Shown piece by piece: positions 48,036-57,873 of a DNA stretch of 64,000 nucleotides. The stretch covers positions 518,452 to 582,451 of the forward strand of contig NZ_QJRX01000001.1 of assembly GCF_003205495.1 (NCBI RefSeq), written 5' to 3'. The stretch's first letter is position 1. The number at the start of each line of letters is the position of its first letter. The DNA comes from Aquipseudomonas alcaligenes. Lineage in GTDB: Bacteria; Pseudomonadota; Gammaproteobacteria; Pseudomonadales; Pseudomonadaceae. The notes beneath the pieces were generated by a model. It ran no database searches and was not told the DNA's origin. It saw only the letters and a list, made by a program, of their open reading frames with translations. Position numbers and translations under genes: made by a program.

Positions 48036-49568
48036 ATGCGAAATGCGTTTCGTCTATCTGCGCTTAGCTGCGCGTTCATCACTGCGGCTGGGTGTTCAAC
48101 TCAGCAGGTACAGGGCCTCAAAGACTCGGTTAATGGCGTTGGCAAGGACTACGGCATGGCCATCCTTTGCGGCGTGGGGGTGTTAGGTGGCGCAGCTGCT
48201 GGCTATGCGCTCAACGGTGAGAAGGGGGCTATTGCGGGCGGTGCCGTTGGTGGCGCTCTAGGCTGTGCACTCGGCTATGCCTGGCAGTCCCGCCTCCAAG
48301 AGCTGGACCGCATCGCCAAGGAAGAGAACCTGAGAATCACCACGGAGCAATTGACTGTTTCCTCCGGCGCGACTGTTTCCGCGGTGCCAAAGGAGGCTGG
48401 ATTGGTCACCCAGATTGGCGACAGTGGGATGTTCGATACGGACTCTGACCAGCTGACCGAAAGCGGTCGTCGCGCAGTTAGTAAGCTCGCTCAGATGTAC
48501 GCGAAGCCTGCTACTGGAGATCAGCAATCTTCTGCTCAGCGGCGTTTACTGGTTGTTGGTCACAGTGACGTTACTGGCGATGCCGAATATAACCAGCGAC
48601 TTTCCGAGCGCCGTGCCAGGACTGTGGGGAGGGTGCTGGTTCAGGCGGGCATTTCACCGGCTGCAATTTACTATCAGGGCGCAGGCTCATCACGCCCAAT
48701 TGCAGACAACAGTGATCCGCTGATGCGGGGTCAGAACCGCCGTGTGGAAATTGTTGAGCTTGCGAATGAGCAGGCTTTGCTGATGCGCGCTCAGGCTGAG
48801 GCTGGGAACACGAAGTATCTGCAGTACGGTACCTCTCCCGAGGTTAAGCCGCGATTGGGTATGCCGTCTTCCGCCAAATCCCCGGCCACTTCCAGCACTG
48901 CTAAGGGGACGCAGCAGCAAAGCGCGGCTGCTAGCACCGCCGATGCGGGCAATAGCAAGGCCTCTACCCGTCCTGATCTCAAAAGCAAGCCGTCAGTTGA
49001 TTTTGCTGGGCAGCCTGCGGAGTCGTTCCGTTGGTCCATGGCCAAGAACATCAAGCCCAAGAGCAGCGGATTTGAGCTGATAAGCACTGCGCATGCGAGC
49101 GAGATGCCCATGGTGAGTTGTGAGGCGGATCGGCCGCGTAACTCCGGTGAGGTTCTGAGCATGGCTGACGACAAACCGCTGCAGCGCCATGCAACGACGG
49201 ACTACCTACCCGGTTACAACAATCGCGTCTGGGCCAATACCGTGAACGGCCACCTGGTTACCGTTTCGCCCGTCTCGATCTTGCGCGAGAACGCTGAAGT
49301 TGGCCGGCAACCCATCCTGCAGATCGTTGAGCATTACGATCAGAACACGAAGAACAAGCCCCAGACGCTCAAGGCTGTGGCAAACACCTACGAAGGGGAG
49401 GACGAGGTCCTCTATCGGGTATTTGCTAAGGGCGAGAACGCCTCGATTTCCTGTATGGATCTCGTGTTCAGCAAAGGGGGCGCCAAGGTCACAGATGGTG
49501 TCCTGTTCTATGCCGCTGGATCGGAAGCCTATGTGGCTCCTTACATGCCCATCCCCGCCACAAAGTAA
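48036..49568 (+). CDS. OmpA-family lipoprotein with glycine zipper and novel C-terminal domain
   Basis: 510 residues from the ATG at 48036, with AAGGAG five bases upstream. A lipoprotein signal ends ITAAGC, with the lipid-bearing Cys near residue 20. A glycine-zipper segment (about 44-82, GGAAAGYALNGEKGAIAGG) is followed by an OmpA-like peptidoglycan-binding domain (about 128-242) with VVGHSDVTGD (Asp178) and LSERRARTV (Arg193). A low-complexity Ser/Ala/Thr linker then leads to about 180 residues that match no family I know. It probably sits in the outer membrane facing the periplasm. It starts a three-gene operon whose next gene begins 21 bases on. Confidence 0.82.
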   Translation: MRNAFRLSALSCAFITAAGCSTQQVQGLKDSVNGVGKDYGMAILCGVGVLGGAAAGYALNGEKGAIAGGAVGGALGCALGYAWQSRLQELDRIAKEENLRITTEQLTVSSGATVSAVPKEAGLVTQIGDSGMFDTDSDQLTESGRRAVSKLAQMYAKPATGDQQSSAQRRLLVVGHSDVTGDAEYNQRLSERRARTVGRVLVQAGISPAAIYYQGAGSSRPIADNSDPLMRGQNRRVEIVELANEQALLMRAQAEAGNTKYLQYGTSPEVKPRLGMPSSAKSPATSSTAKGTQQQSAAASTADAGNSKASTRPDLKSKPSVDFAGQPAESFRWSMAKNIKPKSSGFELISTAHASEMPMVSCEADRPRNSGEVLSMADDKPLQRHATTDYLPGYNNRVWANTVNGHLVTVSPVSILRENAEVGRQPILQIVEHYDQNTKNKPQTLKAVANTYEGEDEVLYRVFAKGENASISCMDLVFSKGGAKVTDGVLFYAAGSEAYVAPYMPIPATK

Positions 49569-49589
49569 AACACGTCAAGGAAGTCCTGA

Positions 49590-51179
49590 ATGGAAGACTT
49601 ATCTTTAGCTGCGCTCAAGTCGCTGATACTCGCTAACCAACTGCTGACTGCCGGCATCATCTCGCTGCTCGTGAGTGCCTTGGTTGTCTGGAGGTACTGG
49701 GAGCAGGTCTCCTACTTCCTGATCCGCGTATGGCATAGCTTCCCTTTGATCGGTACCGTCGCACGTTTGTCGCGAAAGCCGGCTTCGGTCGACAGCGATG
49801 GTTGGATCAATCACGAAGTGACATTGGCCAACGTGTATTACCGGGAGTTCAAGAAGTACATGAGGGGGCCTGAGGCCTACAATGCCTCGCTCGACTACCT
49901 GGCGAAGGCCGGCGAAGCAGGGCGTTCTCCAAGGCCGGCCTGGGTCCTGTTCCTCGTCATGCTCCTGGTGTTAGTCGAGGCAATGGGCTTTGCCTATGTG
50001 CTGGCAGGTTGGATGAACCTGGATGCTTCGACCAACGATCGCCACCTGCTGACTGCAGGTACGGCGATTCTGCTAGCGGTGGCCTCGGCCATCTTTGCAG
50101 AGGCGGCAGGTCATACGGTTCACCACAACAGCCTCATCGCTCGTGCACGTCACTGGTGGCAGGGCGAAGAGCCCAGCAAGCGCTCTCGCACTCTGAAGGC
50201 CGCCAAGGCAATCAACCTCGAGGAGTCTTTCTCGGACAGTGATAAACCGGACTATGAGCAACTGCTGGCGCGCGTGAAAGACGTTAACTCCAATGTCTCG
50301 CGCAAGTATCTCTGGCTGGTGATCTGCGGTGCCTTTGTCGCCTGCATGGCGGTGGGGGCCTTTATGGTTCGCTCCGCCACGCTGGACAGCATTGAGACCG
50401 AGATGATCAACAGCATGAAAGCTGAAGCGTCTCTCCAAAGCGATAGCAGTATTGGCTCGCCGTTCGATCTGCCAGAGGAGTCTCAGGCCATCAACGATGA
50501 GGCCGAGAACGCCACCATCGAAGACAAGATGGAAGCGATCCGCCAGGCCAGCCTCACAACCTACGTGATGCTGTCGCTGATCTACATCGCGATCCAGGGA
50601 ATCAGCATTTGGCTGGCGAGCAAGTACTACTTTGCCGGCACCCACTCATTCACTGCCTGGCGTCTCACCCATGAGTACGCTACGGCTGAAGAGATGATGG
50701 ATGCGATGGATCAACATCGCACAGCTATTGCCAGTCATGCAGATGACAAGCTGCGCCGCCTCCAGACACTGCTATCGAGTCGCGACCAGACCAACTCCGG
50801 CGTGCTCAGTGCCCTGGAAGGGGAGAACTCGGCCCATCGTAATTTCCTGGCTTACATCGAGTACAAGGCGGGCAAGGTCACGCAACGAGCTCCTGTCGTC
50901 TCTTCTCAGATCGCACCACAAACGCCCGCAGCTGAGGTCGTGCCGGCGCCCCAGGTTGAAGTGGTCAATGCCCCGACGGTGGCCGTAGTTCCAGCTCCGC
51001 TGGAGGCCATCAAGGCTTCTGACTTCCATGATGTGACGGGGTTGCCTGAGGAGAGTCTGGCCGCCGCCAGCCGAGCTCTGAATATGTCGGAGGCCCAACT
51101 GCGCGACATCCGAGAACAGCAGCAGGCCCTGAAAGCTTTGGGTCTCTTTCCCTCGAGTAAAGAGGAAGCGCTGTCGTGA
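49590..51179 (+). CDS. Polytopic inner-membrane protein of unknown function
   Basis: 529 residues with about five hydrophobic helices at 14-34, 117-140, 153-174, 240-260 and 323-345. Loops between 60-110 and 175-238 carry basic stretches, and a long tail (about 345-529) has a proline- and valine-rich linker (VPAPQVEVVNAPTVAVVPAP) before a final helix. It is not MotA/ExbB-like: no TolQ signature is present. It lies between an outer-membrane lipoprotein and a periplasmic protein in the same operon, so it is likely the membrane core of an envelope complex. No homolog recognised. Confidence 0.78.
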   Translation: MEDLSLAALKSLILANQLLTAGIISLLVSALVVWRYWEQVSYFLIRVWHSFPLIGTVARLSRKPASVDSDGWINHEVTLANVYYREFKKYMRGPEAYNASLDYLAKAGEAGRSPRPAWVLFLVMLLVLVEAMGFAYVLAGWMNLDASTNDRHLLTAGTAILLAVASAIFAEAAGHTVHHNSLIARARHWWQGEEPSKRSRTLKAAKAINLEESFSDSDKPDYEQLLARVKDVNSNVSRKYLWLVICGAFVACMAVGAFMVRSATLDSIETEMINSMKAEASLQSDSSIGSPFDLPEESQAINDEAENATIEDKMEAIRQASLTTYVMLSLIYIAIQGISIWLASKYYFAGTHSFTAWRLTHEYATAEEMMDAMDQHRTAIASHADDKLRRLQTLLSSRDQTNSGVLSALEGENSAHRNFLAYIEYKAGKVTQRAPVVSSQIAPQTPAAEVVPAPQVEVVNAPTVAVVPAPLEAIKASDFHDVTGLPEESLAAASRALNMSEAQLRDIREQQQALKALGLFPSSKEEALS

Positions 51180-52009
51180 GGGCGGCTCGAGCTCTGATCC
51201 TGGCGCTGGCGTTTCCCTGTACGTTGCTGGCGGCAGAACGGAATGACCTGCAAAGCTGCTATGACCGTAATGGCCTTGCCGAAATAAAACCGGCGGGCAG
51301 TGGGCGTGAGCTAGTAGTCATCATCGACCAAACCATACCAATGCCAGAGGATCTGCAGCGCAGCAGTTGGGGGCAAATCGATCGTTTCGTTGAGGCTGGC
51401 GATCGGGTGAAGCTGTATACCTTCTCCGCCTTTCTGCCGGGTGAGTATCTGCGTCTGACCTATTCTGCTGAGCTTGATTTGCCCCTCGAAGGCGAAGTTC
51501 GTGATGACGTGAATATGCGCAAGCTACGAAGCCTGGACGTCTGTCTGGCTACCCAGAAGAAGGCATTTCAGGTCGGCTTCGGTAAGCAGTTTGTGCAAGG
51601 GTTGCGGCAGGCTCGTCAGGACATTCCCAAGAGCGAGATCATGAACTCACTGCGCAAGGTGGGTGAGGACATGCAGCGTGAAGAGGGGGTGAGCGATCGG
51701 GTGGTCTACCTGATCTCTGACATGCTCGAGCATTCGGACTACACCAGCTTCTACGCATCCAACCAGATCAAGCAGCTCGATGTCGGGAGTGAGCTCAAAC
51801 TCGCGAAGAGCAAAGGGCTGTTTGCCGACCTTCAGGGCGCACGTGTCTACGTGTCGGGTGCCGGTCTGGTAACGGATGCGGTTAAGCACGCCTACCGCTC
51901 GGGCAAGACCATGGATGCCTTGGGACAGTTTTGGTCTCAGTACTTGAGCGCTTCCAATGCCACTCTAGAGGGCTTTGGTACGCCAAGCTTGAGCACGGAT
52001 CTTCGCTGA
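51176..52009 (+). CDS. Exported VWA-like protein of the envelope operon
   Basis: 277 residues from a GTG that overlaps the upstream stop (GTGA). A signal peptide (RALILALAFPCTLLAA) precedes a domain with Rossmann/VWA-like strands: GRELVVIIDQT (where the MIDAS DxSxS has become DQT), VKLYTFSAF and VVYLISDMLEHS. The metal site looks degenerate. It probably lives in the periplasm and may bind the lipoprotein or membrane partner. A rho-independent terminator follows 20 bases after the stop. Fold assignment is from pattern only. Confidence 0.72.
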   Translation: MRAARALILALAFPCTLLAAERNDLQSCYDRNGLAEIKPAGSGRELVVIIDQTIPMPEDLQRSSWGQIDRFVEAGDRVKLYTFSAFLPGEYLRLTYSAELDLPLEGEVRDDVNMRKLRSLDVCLATQKKAFQVGFGKQFVQGLRQARQDIPKSEIMNSLRKVGEDMQREEGVSDRVVYLISDMLEHSDYTSFYASNQIKQLDVGSELKLAKSKGLFADLQGARVYVSGAGLVTDAVKHAYRSGKTMDALGQFWSQYLSASNATLEGFGTPSLSTDLR

Positions 52010-52028
52010 CATTAGTTCTGCGCGAATC

Positions 52029-52053
52029 AGCCCGCCTCTGTGCGGGCTTTTTT
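52029..52053 (+). terminator. Rho-independent terminator of the envelope operon
   Basis: AGCCCGC and GCGGGCT flank CTCTGT and are followed by TTTTTT. It closes the three-gene plus-strand operon. Confidence 0.92.
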
Positions 52054-52399
52054 ATGGCGTGAATACGGTTGCCGTTGGCTGGTGAGTATTCGCATCGGTT
52101 CCGACACTAATTCGCATGCCAGATCGACACCCCCACTGCTTTTCAAAATCGTCAGCCAATCGCACGACTCCGACAGCCAATCTTCAATCGATGCAGAGTT
52201 CATTCCGCGGTTCCCAGAAGCGGAAGTAGACGAAAGGCAGCTAATGCCGGTAAGACACCAAAGATCCCGGACCTGTACCGATGATCTGGCCACCCACTGG
52301 AATCAAGGTGGAGACGAGTAGCGCCGATCATAGTAGGTGGCTACTATCGGAATCTACTCAGAAAATCCGAGACAGTGGTTTCTTGTCTCTGAGTTTTGG
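52054..52399. other. Non-coding stretch between the envelope operon and the TerY-P triad
   Basis: About 345 bases between convergent operons. Open frames cross it on both strands, but none has a plausible start, ribosome binding site or recognisable domain. It contains no obvious terminator for the TerY-P side and no repeat worth noting. Confidence 0.5.
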
Positions 52400-54343
52400 C
52401 TAAAGAGCTCTTAGATCCATTTCGGCCTGGGCCTTTCTGTTGAAGGCTACTTGCAGGCGATCATAGTGGCGCTGCTTGGTGTTTTCGACCCGCGATTTTA
52501 CGCTCTGGAGTTTTTGCAGTCCGTCACGCATTTTACGATCAATATCCTGCCTGATCGAAACGTAGGTCTGCTGGACCTTGCGCCGGTCCACATCGGTTAC
52601 GCCACGGGTTGGATTGAACTTAAAGATCCGCTCTTTCTCCTTGCGCCAGTCGACCAGAGTGCGGGTGAGTACTTCGCCGAAGCCGCGAATCTTAATAATC
52701 CGGTTCCACTCAATGTCAGCAGCCGTCTCGATGCCGAAGCTGCGCAATGTGGCCAGTTTCGTTGGCCCTATGCCGCTGAGCTTGGCTTGGTCAATGTAGT
52801 ACTTATTGAGGAATTCATTAAGCTGACGTTGGTGTGCTTGCTTAGGCAGGTCTAATAATGCTCTTTGCTCTTCGGCGGCCAGCCCATCGAATCGGATCTT
52901 TAGCTTGCCCATCTCTGCAATGATGTGGCGTGCCTCTACAATGCCCGCCTCTCGCTCCATTTGCTCGATGACATTATTCAGCTCGGCCTCGGCAGCAGAA
53001 AGCTCCTGCCGGCGGCGCTGGCGCTCAGCGTTCAAAGCATCCTCCCCAAAATTTGCGATCTGGTACAGCAGGAATCCGCCAATTAACAGCCATAGCATCG
53101 TGAGTTTCGGAGCCTCATGGGCGATGGCAAAGAAGGCGAATACTACTCCTGCATAGCCAATCCACTTCAGCGGACTCTCTATAGTTCCTGGGGGCAAAGC
53201 GGCGGGTGTAAGCGCTCGTATATGAGTCGGAGGCGAGAAGATTGACGCCGGGAGCTCTAACGCCTGGATAGCAGCCCAGAGCTTATTAATATCGCCGGTG
53301 AAGGTCGATGTCGGTCCTCCTGCGGTCACCGCGAAGTTGAAATAGATGACGCCCTGACTCTCCAGGGAACACCAGGGGCAGCTATGCAGACCCTTGTAGT
53401 AGTGATGTCCCTTATTGCTAGAACAGACCTTTAGGTTGTCTTTGAGGTGATCCATGGCGTCGACCCACTCTTTAGCAGAGGGACGACGCGCATTCTTGCC
53501 TTCCTCTGTGAAGGCGATATCGAACATCTTAGCTATGCCAGACGGAACGATGGACAGCGGGATCGATCTCGGTGGGGGCAGCAAGTGGCGACTATTGGCA
53601 CTGGGTGAATAGGCAAAGCGCATTTGCTTGATGCTGTCCTCGAGTGAGTCACCCACACCGCTCTTCTGTGGAACCCCAGCGAATGGGTGTCGGCCGCCGA
53701 ATAAAATATGGAAGATCAGCAGAGCCAGGCCAAAGCAGTCGTGGTTAGGCGAACGGACTATACCCTTGAACGATGAGATGCCCTGCAACTCTGGCGGGGT
53801 AAAGTGGGCGACCCCAACTTCACACAAGTGCTTATGACCTTGGAAATCGATTTGATAGGAGTCGCAGTCGATCAGCACCACTTTGCTTTTCGCACTGACA
53901 AATGCGTTCCCTTGGTTTACGTCACCCAAGACATGGCCGTGTTCGTGAACTGAGTGGAAAGCTGCAGCAAGGTTTCTTGCAACGTAGACCAAGAAGTTCC
54001 AGCCCCACTCGGGGTGATCCTGGCGCCGGTGGGCCGGACTATAGGCTTCATGTAGCGGTGTCATGCCTGCCACCTTGGGCATGAGAAATCCCGTAACCTG
54101 ACCACTTTTCTGCTCGGCCAAGATCTGCATAGGCCAAGTAGTGAAGTTCAGAAGTTTGGCATTGCCACATTGCACCATCTCACGGATCTTATTTTGCTTC
54201 GAAAGATCCGGCACCTGATGGTAGATTTTGGCTACCACGTCATTACGGCTAATTACCTCAAAAACTGATCCCTCACCACCTTCCCCGAGCTTGTTGCCAA
54301 GGTGTATCCGAGCTCCTTGAGAGTCTACAACTACTGGAACCAT
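52400..54343 (-). CDS. TerY-P triad protein kinase with membrane helices and helix-hairpin-helix motifs
   Basis: 647 residues from the ATG at 54343, just after the phosphatase stop; GGGGATGAG precedes it. The kinase domain (about 15-300) has LGEGGEGSVF, Lys39 (VAKIY), Asp141 and Asn146 (LGDVNQGN, replacing HRD) and Asp159 (IDCD, replacing DFG), so the key residues persist despite odd loops. Cys307, Cys322 and Cys325, with His313 or His314, suggest a zinc ribbon (CPWC). Two helices (394-409, 413-430), a coiled coil (436-490) and two helix-hairpin-helix motifs (LSGIGPTKL, IRGFGEVL) follow. HhH motifs point to DNA. The triad is linked to tellurite-type stress and antiphage defence. Confidence 0.84.
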   Translation of the reverse strand: MVPVVVDSQGARIHLGNKLGEGGEGSVFEVISRNDVVAKIYHQVPDLSKQNKIREMVQCGNAKLLNFTTWPMQILAEQKSGQVTGFLMPKVAGMTPLHEAYSPAHRRQDHPEWGWNFLVYVARNLAAAFHSVHEHGHVLGDVNQGNAFVSAKSKVVLIDCDSYQIDFQGHKHLCEVGVAHFTPPELQGISSFKGIVRSPNHDCFGLALLIFHILFGGRHPFAGVPQKSGVGDSLEDSIKQMRFAYSPSANSRHLLPPPRSIPLSIVPSGIAKMFDIAFTEEGKNARRPSAKEWVDAMDHLKDNLKVCSSNKGHHYYKGLHSCPWCSLESQGVIYFNFAVTAGGPTSTFTGDINKLWAAIQALELPASIFSPPTHIRALTPAALPPGTIESPLKWIGYAGVVFAFFAIAHEAPKLTMLWLLIGGFLLYQIANFGEDALNAERQRRRQELSAAEAELNNVIEQMEREAGIVEARHIIAEMGKLKIRFDGLAAEEQRALLDLPKQAHQRQLNEFLNKYYIDQAKLSGIGPTKLATLRSFGIETAADIEWNRIIKIRGFGEVLTRTLVDWRKEKERIFKFNPTRGVTDVDRRKVQQTYVSIRQDIDRKMRDGLQKLQSVKSRVENTKQRHYDRLQVAFNRKAQAEMDLRAL

Positions 54344-54344
54344 C

Positions 54345-55115
54345 TCATCCCCGCCAGACAGCAATAACCATCGACTTGTCGTCGTCTGTCCTTCTGTTGA
54401 CTTCCTCGCTGCTGAGAAAACGGATCAATGCCGGCTCAAGCTGAGAGCGTTTGGCATCATCGATCGTGCTCAGAACGCCGAAAAAAGGTGCAAAGAAGGG
54501 TTCATGAGGCTTCTGGTCAACTAAATTGATAGCTAGCCTCTGAACCCCATCTGAGAAAACGGCTGCGCGCTCAACATGGCCGGCAAATGGCTTGGTTTCG
54601 AGATGGTCTATGGCATCTTCATCCGTCACGAAGTAAGTCATGTTGGCGTACTCTCCGCCCATAGGGGGGATTGCCAACTCCAGTCCGTTGCCTACATCTA
54701 GGACGATGCCACCGTCACCTACTTGGAAAGCCAGTGTGCCCAAGTCAGAACTGATAAGACCTAGAAAAGTGCAAGCAAAGTCGCGGGCATTCTTACCTTC
54801 AGCTGCCGCAGCCGAGTAGACCCTCTCACGGATGGTCTTAATGAACTCCACGGCAAGAAGATCGGAGAGACCGAACTCAGGCTCATGCATCAGGGCGTCG
54901 AAATAGGTCTGCGCCGCTTCGATAGCCATCTCAGCACCTTGCTCGGCGCACTCTGCACTGCCAGCTCCATCGGCCACGAAAATTGCCAACCAGGGGCGAG
55001 ACTCCTGGTGGGTTATGAAGGCCACACATCGATCCTGACAAGGGATACCCGCCTCAATGTGAGACGTGCCCGCTACAGAGGCGCTGACATGTTCCCAGCT
55101 CAAACGGAGGCCCAC
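54345..55115 (-). CDS. TerY-P triad PP2C-type serine/threonine phosphatase
   Basis: 256 residues. Metal-dependent PP2C motifs: [15 protein letters not shown] (metal Asp and Gly), [17 protein letters not shown] and DDKSMVIAV near the C-terminus. It begins with [13 protein letters not shown], close to the PP2C_2 family found with TerY. It would oppose the kinase encoded next. Its start overlaps the VWA gene by 16 bases and its stop lies one base before the kinase ATG, so the triad is one transcription unit. Confidence 0.86.
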   Translation of the reverse strand: MGLRLSWEHVSASVAGTSHIEAGIPCQDRCVAFITHQESRPWLAIFVADGAGSAECAEQGAEMAIEAAQTYFDALMHEPEFGLSDLLAVEFIKTIRERVYSAAAAEGKNARDFACTFLGLISSDLGTLAFQVGDGGIVLDVGNGLELAIPPMGGEYANMTYFVTDEDAIDHLETKPFAGHVERAAVFSDGVQRLAINLVDQKPHEPFFAPFFGVLSTIDDAKRSQLEPALIRFLSSEEVNRRTDDDKSMVIAVWRG

Positions 55116-55759
55116 CCGGCCGGTGAGGTCAGAGGTACCTCAGTGCCAGGAGTGGACTGAGAAACGGACTTCATGGAGGCGGAAAGCCACTTGAACAAGT
55201 CACGAAACTTCAGACCCTGCAACTGGAGAGGTTCGCGAACACTGATTTGGCTAAGAACCTCAATGTTCGCGCCCTGTACGCCCACAGCGAAGAAAGCGAA
55301 CTTCTTGTTTTCCTCGCCATCGCGCACACGCTGGGCCGCGGAGTGCCACTCATCGGTGGGGCCACCGTCAGTGATAAGGAACACCCATGGTCGATAAAAC
55401 GGAACGCCGTTGGCGCGATACTCAGACTTGCGCTGCTCGATCATATCTAGGCCCATTCGGATGGCCTCACCCATTGGGGTCTGGCCCTGAGCATGCAGGG
55501 ACGGTGCATTGAAGGCGCCGGCGGCGGTAAAGGGAGTCACCATCTGTACAGGGCCGAAAGTCACAATGCCGACCTCTACGCGCTTCATGGCCAAACTGTC
55601 GACAGCCAGCTCATCTTGGAACTGCTGCAGGCCCGCATTTAGTTCATTAATAGGCTGTCCATTCATAGAACCCGACACATCGAGCAGAAGAAGACAGGGA
55701 ACTCGGGGCTCCGCGTTCATGGCGAAATCATTTACATTGAAATCCAGTTGGTCGGTCAT
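55100..55759 (-). CDS. terY: TerY-like VWA-domain protein
   Basis: 219 residues, ATG preceded by GGAGAG. A complete MIDAS metal site: Asp27-x-Ser29-x-Ser31 ([12 protein letters not shown]), Thr94 (QGQTPMG) and Asp131 (LITDGGPTD). It is first in the VWA-PP2C-kinase triad described in tellurite-resistance and stress islands, and reported as a defence system (TerY-P). It probably recruits or senses a partner in the cytoplasm. It is divergent from the OLD nuclease gene, with 191 bases between their start codons that should hold both promoters. Confidence 0.87.
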   Translation of the reverse strand: MTDQLDFNVNDFAMNAEPRVPCLLLLDVSGSMNGQPINELNAGLQQFQDELAVDSLAMKRVEVGIVTFGPVQMVTPFTAAGAFNAPSLHAQGQTPMGEAIRMGLDMIEQRKSEYRANGVPFYRPWVFLITDGGPTDEWHSAAQRVRDGEENKKFAFFAVGVQGANIEVLSQISVREPLQLQGLKFRDLFKWLSASMKSVSQSTPGTEVPLTSPAGWASV

Positions 55760-55950
55760 GGCGCTCTCCTTGGAAAATCCGGGGAGCGCCTATCAAGCGC
55801 TCCCTGCTCAGCTGAGTGCGGATGGTATTTATAAAAAGTGCGTACGTACATTTCAAATGCCTGAATCGCCCCGGCTTTCCTAGACACTGGTCACAACTTC
55901 AGCCACTGAGTGCATACTGCGGAGCACCTCATCATTACAAGGAAGCAACG

Positions 55951-57873
55951 ATGCATCTGCAACGGATCCGGGCAGCCAACTTTCGGGCGTTTGGTGACGG
56001 CACTCAGTCGCCTGCACTCGATTGGGAACTTTCTCCAGGACTGAATATCCTTGTTGGAGAGAACGACTCTGGTAAGACCTCGGTCATCGACGCGATCCGA
56101 TACGTGCTCTGGACCACCAGCTATGAGTTCATTCGCCTATTCGAGTCTGACTTTCATATCACCGGTGCAGGTCGAGCTCGATCGCTTTTCATAGAGGCTA
56201 CGTTAGTAGATCTGGATCCTGCGCAGGAAGCGTCAGTTCTCGAATGGTTGACCCATGAAGAGAATGGCAGCCGCAGTCTGATTATTCACCTGCAGGCTAG
56301 ATGGGTACCGCCCAAGGGAAACAAACGAGGTCGGGTCGAGGCCGTCACATGCGCGGGGCGTAATGGCACAGGACAAGAAATCGGCACTGCTGTTCGAGAA
56401 CTTATTCGAGCGACCTACCTTCGGCCATTGCGAGACGCAGAAGCCGAACTTCGCCCCGGCAGGCAGTCGCGCCTGTCCCAGATTCTGGCCGCTCACAGGA
56501 GCATTGACGGCCAAGAACAGAATGATTTCGATATCACCACACCAGCCACGGTACCCAGCAACTTGGTTGGCCTGATGGCATTCGCACAGCATCATTTGGG
56601 AAACCATCAGGTCATCAGGGATGTTCAGGACGACATCAACAACAACTACCTCAACAAATTCGGCTTTGCTGGCGATGCTCTGTCATCACGCATCCAGATA
56701 ACCCCAGATCTTGGGTTACAGCCCATCCTTGAGCGCTTTGAGCTTGGACTGCTCCCAGCGTCAGGTATCGACCCCAACGAACGCTGTGTTCGGGGGCTCG
56801 GCTACAACAACGCACTTTTCATGGCGACTGAGCTGGTTTTGCTGCGCGATGGTGACGAGCTTGCTCTGCTCTTAATCGAGGAGCCGGAAGCACACCTGCA
56901 TCCGCAGCTGCAGGAGCGCGTTCAACAATTGCTCGAGCGCACATCTAAAGCCGCGGATGAGGGTAGTCGCCCAGTACAAATCGTTATGACAACGCACAGC
57001 CCTTCGCTCGCAGCTGGGGCTGATATTGCCAGCATGACCCTGGTGAATCGGGCACAGCTGTTCAGCTTGGCGCACGGAAAAACAAAGCTGAACAAGAGCG
57101 ACTACGACTTTCTGCGACGATTCATCGACGCCACAAAAGCCAACCTATTCTTTGCCCGCGGCGTAGTTATTGTTGAGGGTGCGGCCGAAGCGCTGTTGCT
57201 TCCCGCCCTCGCCGCAGCTGCGGGTTGCTCATTCAACGAGCACGGTATCTCTTGCGTAAACGTCGGGAGCGTGGGGCTTTACCACTATGCCCGGATACTG
57301 CAGCCATCTGACGGGTCCGCGATCCCGATCCCAGTCGTCTGCATCACGGACCGAGACGTTGTCCCTGACGAGGCGACCTACATTTCTCGCCCACAGAATG
57401 GTCGCAAACGCTTCATCTCTGATTACTCTGCCGAAGAGCTCACTACGGTCGTTCAGTCCAAGCAAGACCGAGCCCAGGGCGGGAGTACTATCGTGTGCGT
57501 GTCAGACGACTGGACTCTTGAATTTGACCTGGCCAAGTACGGCTGTGCAGAGCTTATGCACAACGCCATTCACTTGGCCATGAAAGCAGGCTCAAGAGGG
57601 GAGCGGCTGACAGAAGAAGATGAGAAAACAGCAATCGCGGAGGCCAAAGCCCTGTGGGCAGATTTAGCGGCTGCAGACCACTCAGACGTTAATCTTGCCT
57701 CAATCATCTACCAGCCTTTGGCCGAGGGCGATGCCTCGAAAGCTATAGCCGCCCAATATGCGGCTCATCTAGTGCTTACTGGGGAGTATGGTGTCGGTGA
57801 TGAGCTCTATCGTCGCCTCCCCCCCTACCTACAGCGTGCCTTCAACCACCTTACGGGCAAGGTGGTGGAATGA
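55951..57873 (+). CDS. gajA: OLD-family ATP-dependent nuclease (GajA-like)
   Basis: 640 residues from the ATG at 55951 with AAGGAAG upstream. The ATPase head has Walker A VGENDSGKT (36-43), Walker B LLLIEEPEAHLHP (about 306) and TTHSP (about 346). The TOPRIM nuclease follows with VVIVEGAAEALLLP (Glu near 409) and VVCITDRD (DxD near 465). It ends in ATGA with the UvrD gene. A class 2 OLD nuclease beside a UvrD helicase matches Gabija, where the nuclease cuts DNA when nucleotide pools fall. It is about 60 residues longer than the well-studied B. cereus GajA, so a sister OLD-UvrD system is possible. Confidence 0.83.
   Translation: MHLQRIRAANFRAFGDGTQSPALDWELSPGLNILVGENDSGKTSVIDAIRYVLWTTSYEFIRLFESDFHITGAGRARSLFIEATLVDLDPAQEASVLEWLTHEENGSRSLIIHLQARWVPPKGNKRGRVEAVTCAGRNGTGQEIGTAVRELIRATYLRPLRDAEAELRPGRQSRLSQILAAHRSIDGQEQNDFDITTPATVPSNLVGLMAFAQHHLGNHQVIRDVQDDINNNYLNKFGFAGDALSSRIQITPDLGLQPILERFELGLLPASGIDPNERCVRGLGYNNALFMATELVLLRDGDELALLLIEEPEAHLHPQLQERVQQLLERTSKAADEGSRPVQIVMTTHSPSLAAGADIASMTLVNRAQLFSLAHGKTKLNKSDYDFLRRFIDATKANLFFARGVVIVEGAAEALLLPALAAAAGCSFNEHGISCVNVGSVGLYHYARILQPSDGSAIPIPVVCITDRDVVPDEATYISRPQNGRKRFISDYSAEELTTVVQSKQDRAQGGSTIVCVSDDWTLEFDLAKYGCAELMHNAIHLAMKAGSRGERLTEEDEKTAIAEAKALWADLAAADHSDVNLASIIYQPLAEGDASKAIAAQYAAHLVLTGEYGVGDELYRRLPPYLQRAFNHLTGKVVE

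Noticed and set aside
48036..51179. Zorya-like motor system (OmpA-like plus membrane protein)
   Set aside because: The OmpA protein is a lipoprotein without the MotB-type N-terminal proton helix, and the membrane protein has no MotA/TolQ signature; ZorC/D/E are absent.
52040..52321. Overlapping open frames after the envelope operon terminator
   Set aside because: They begin inside or beside the terminator, have no start signal and no known domain.
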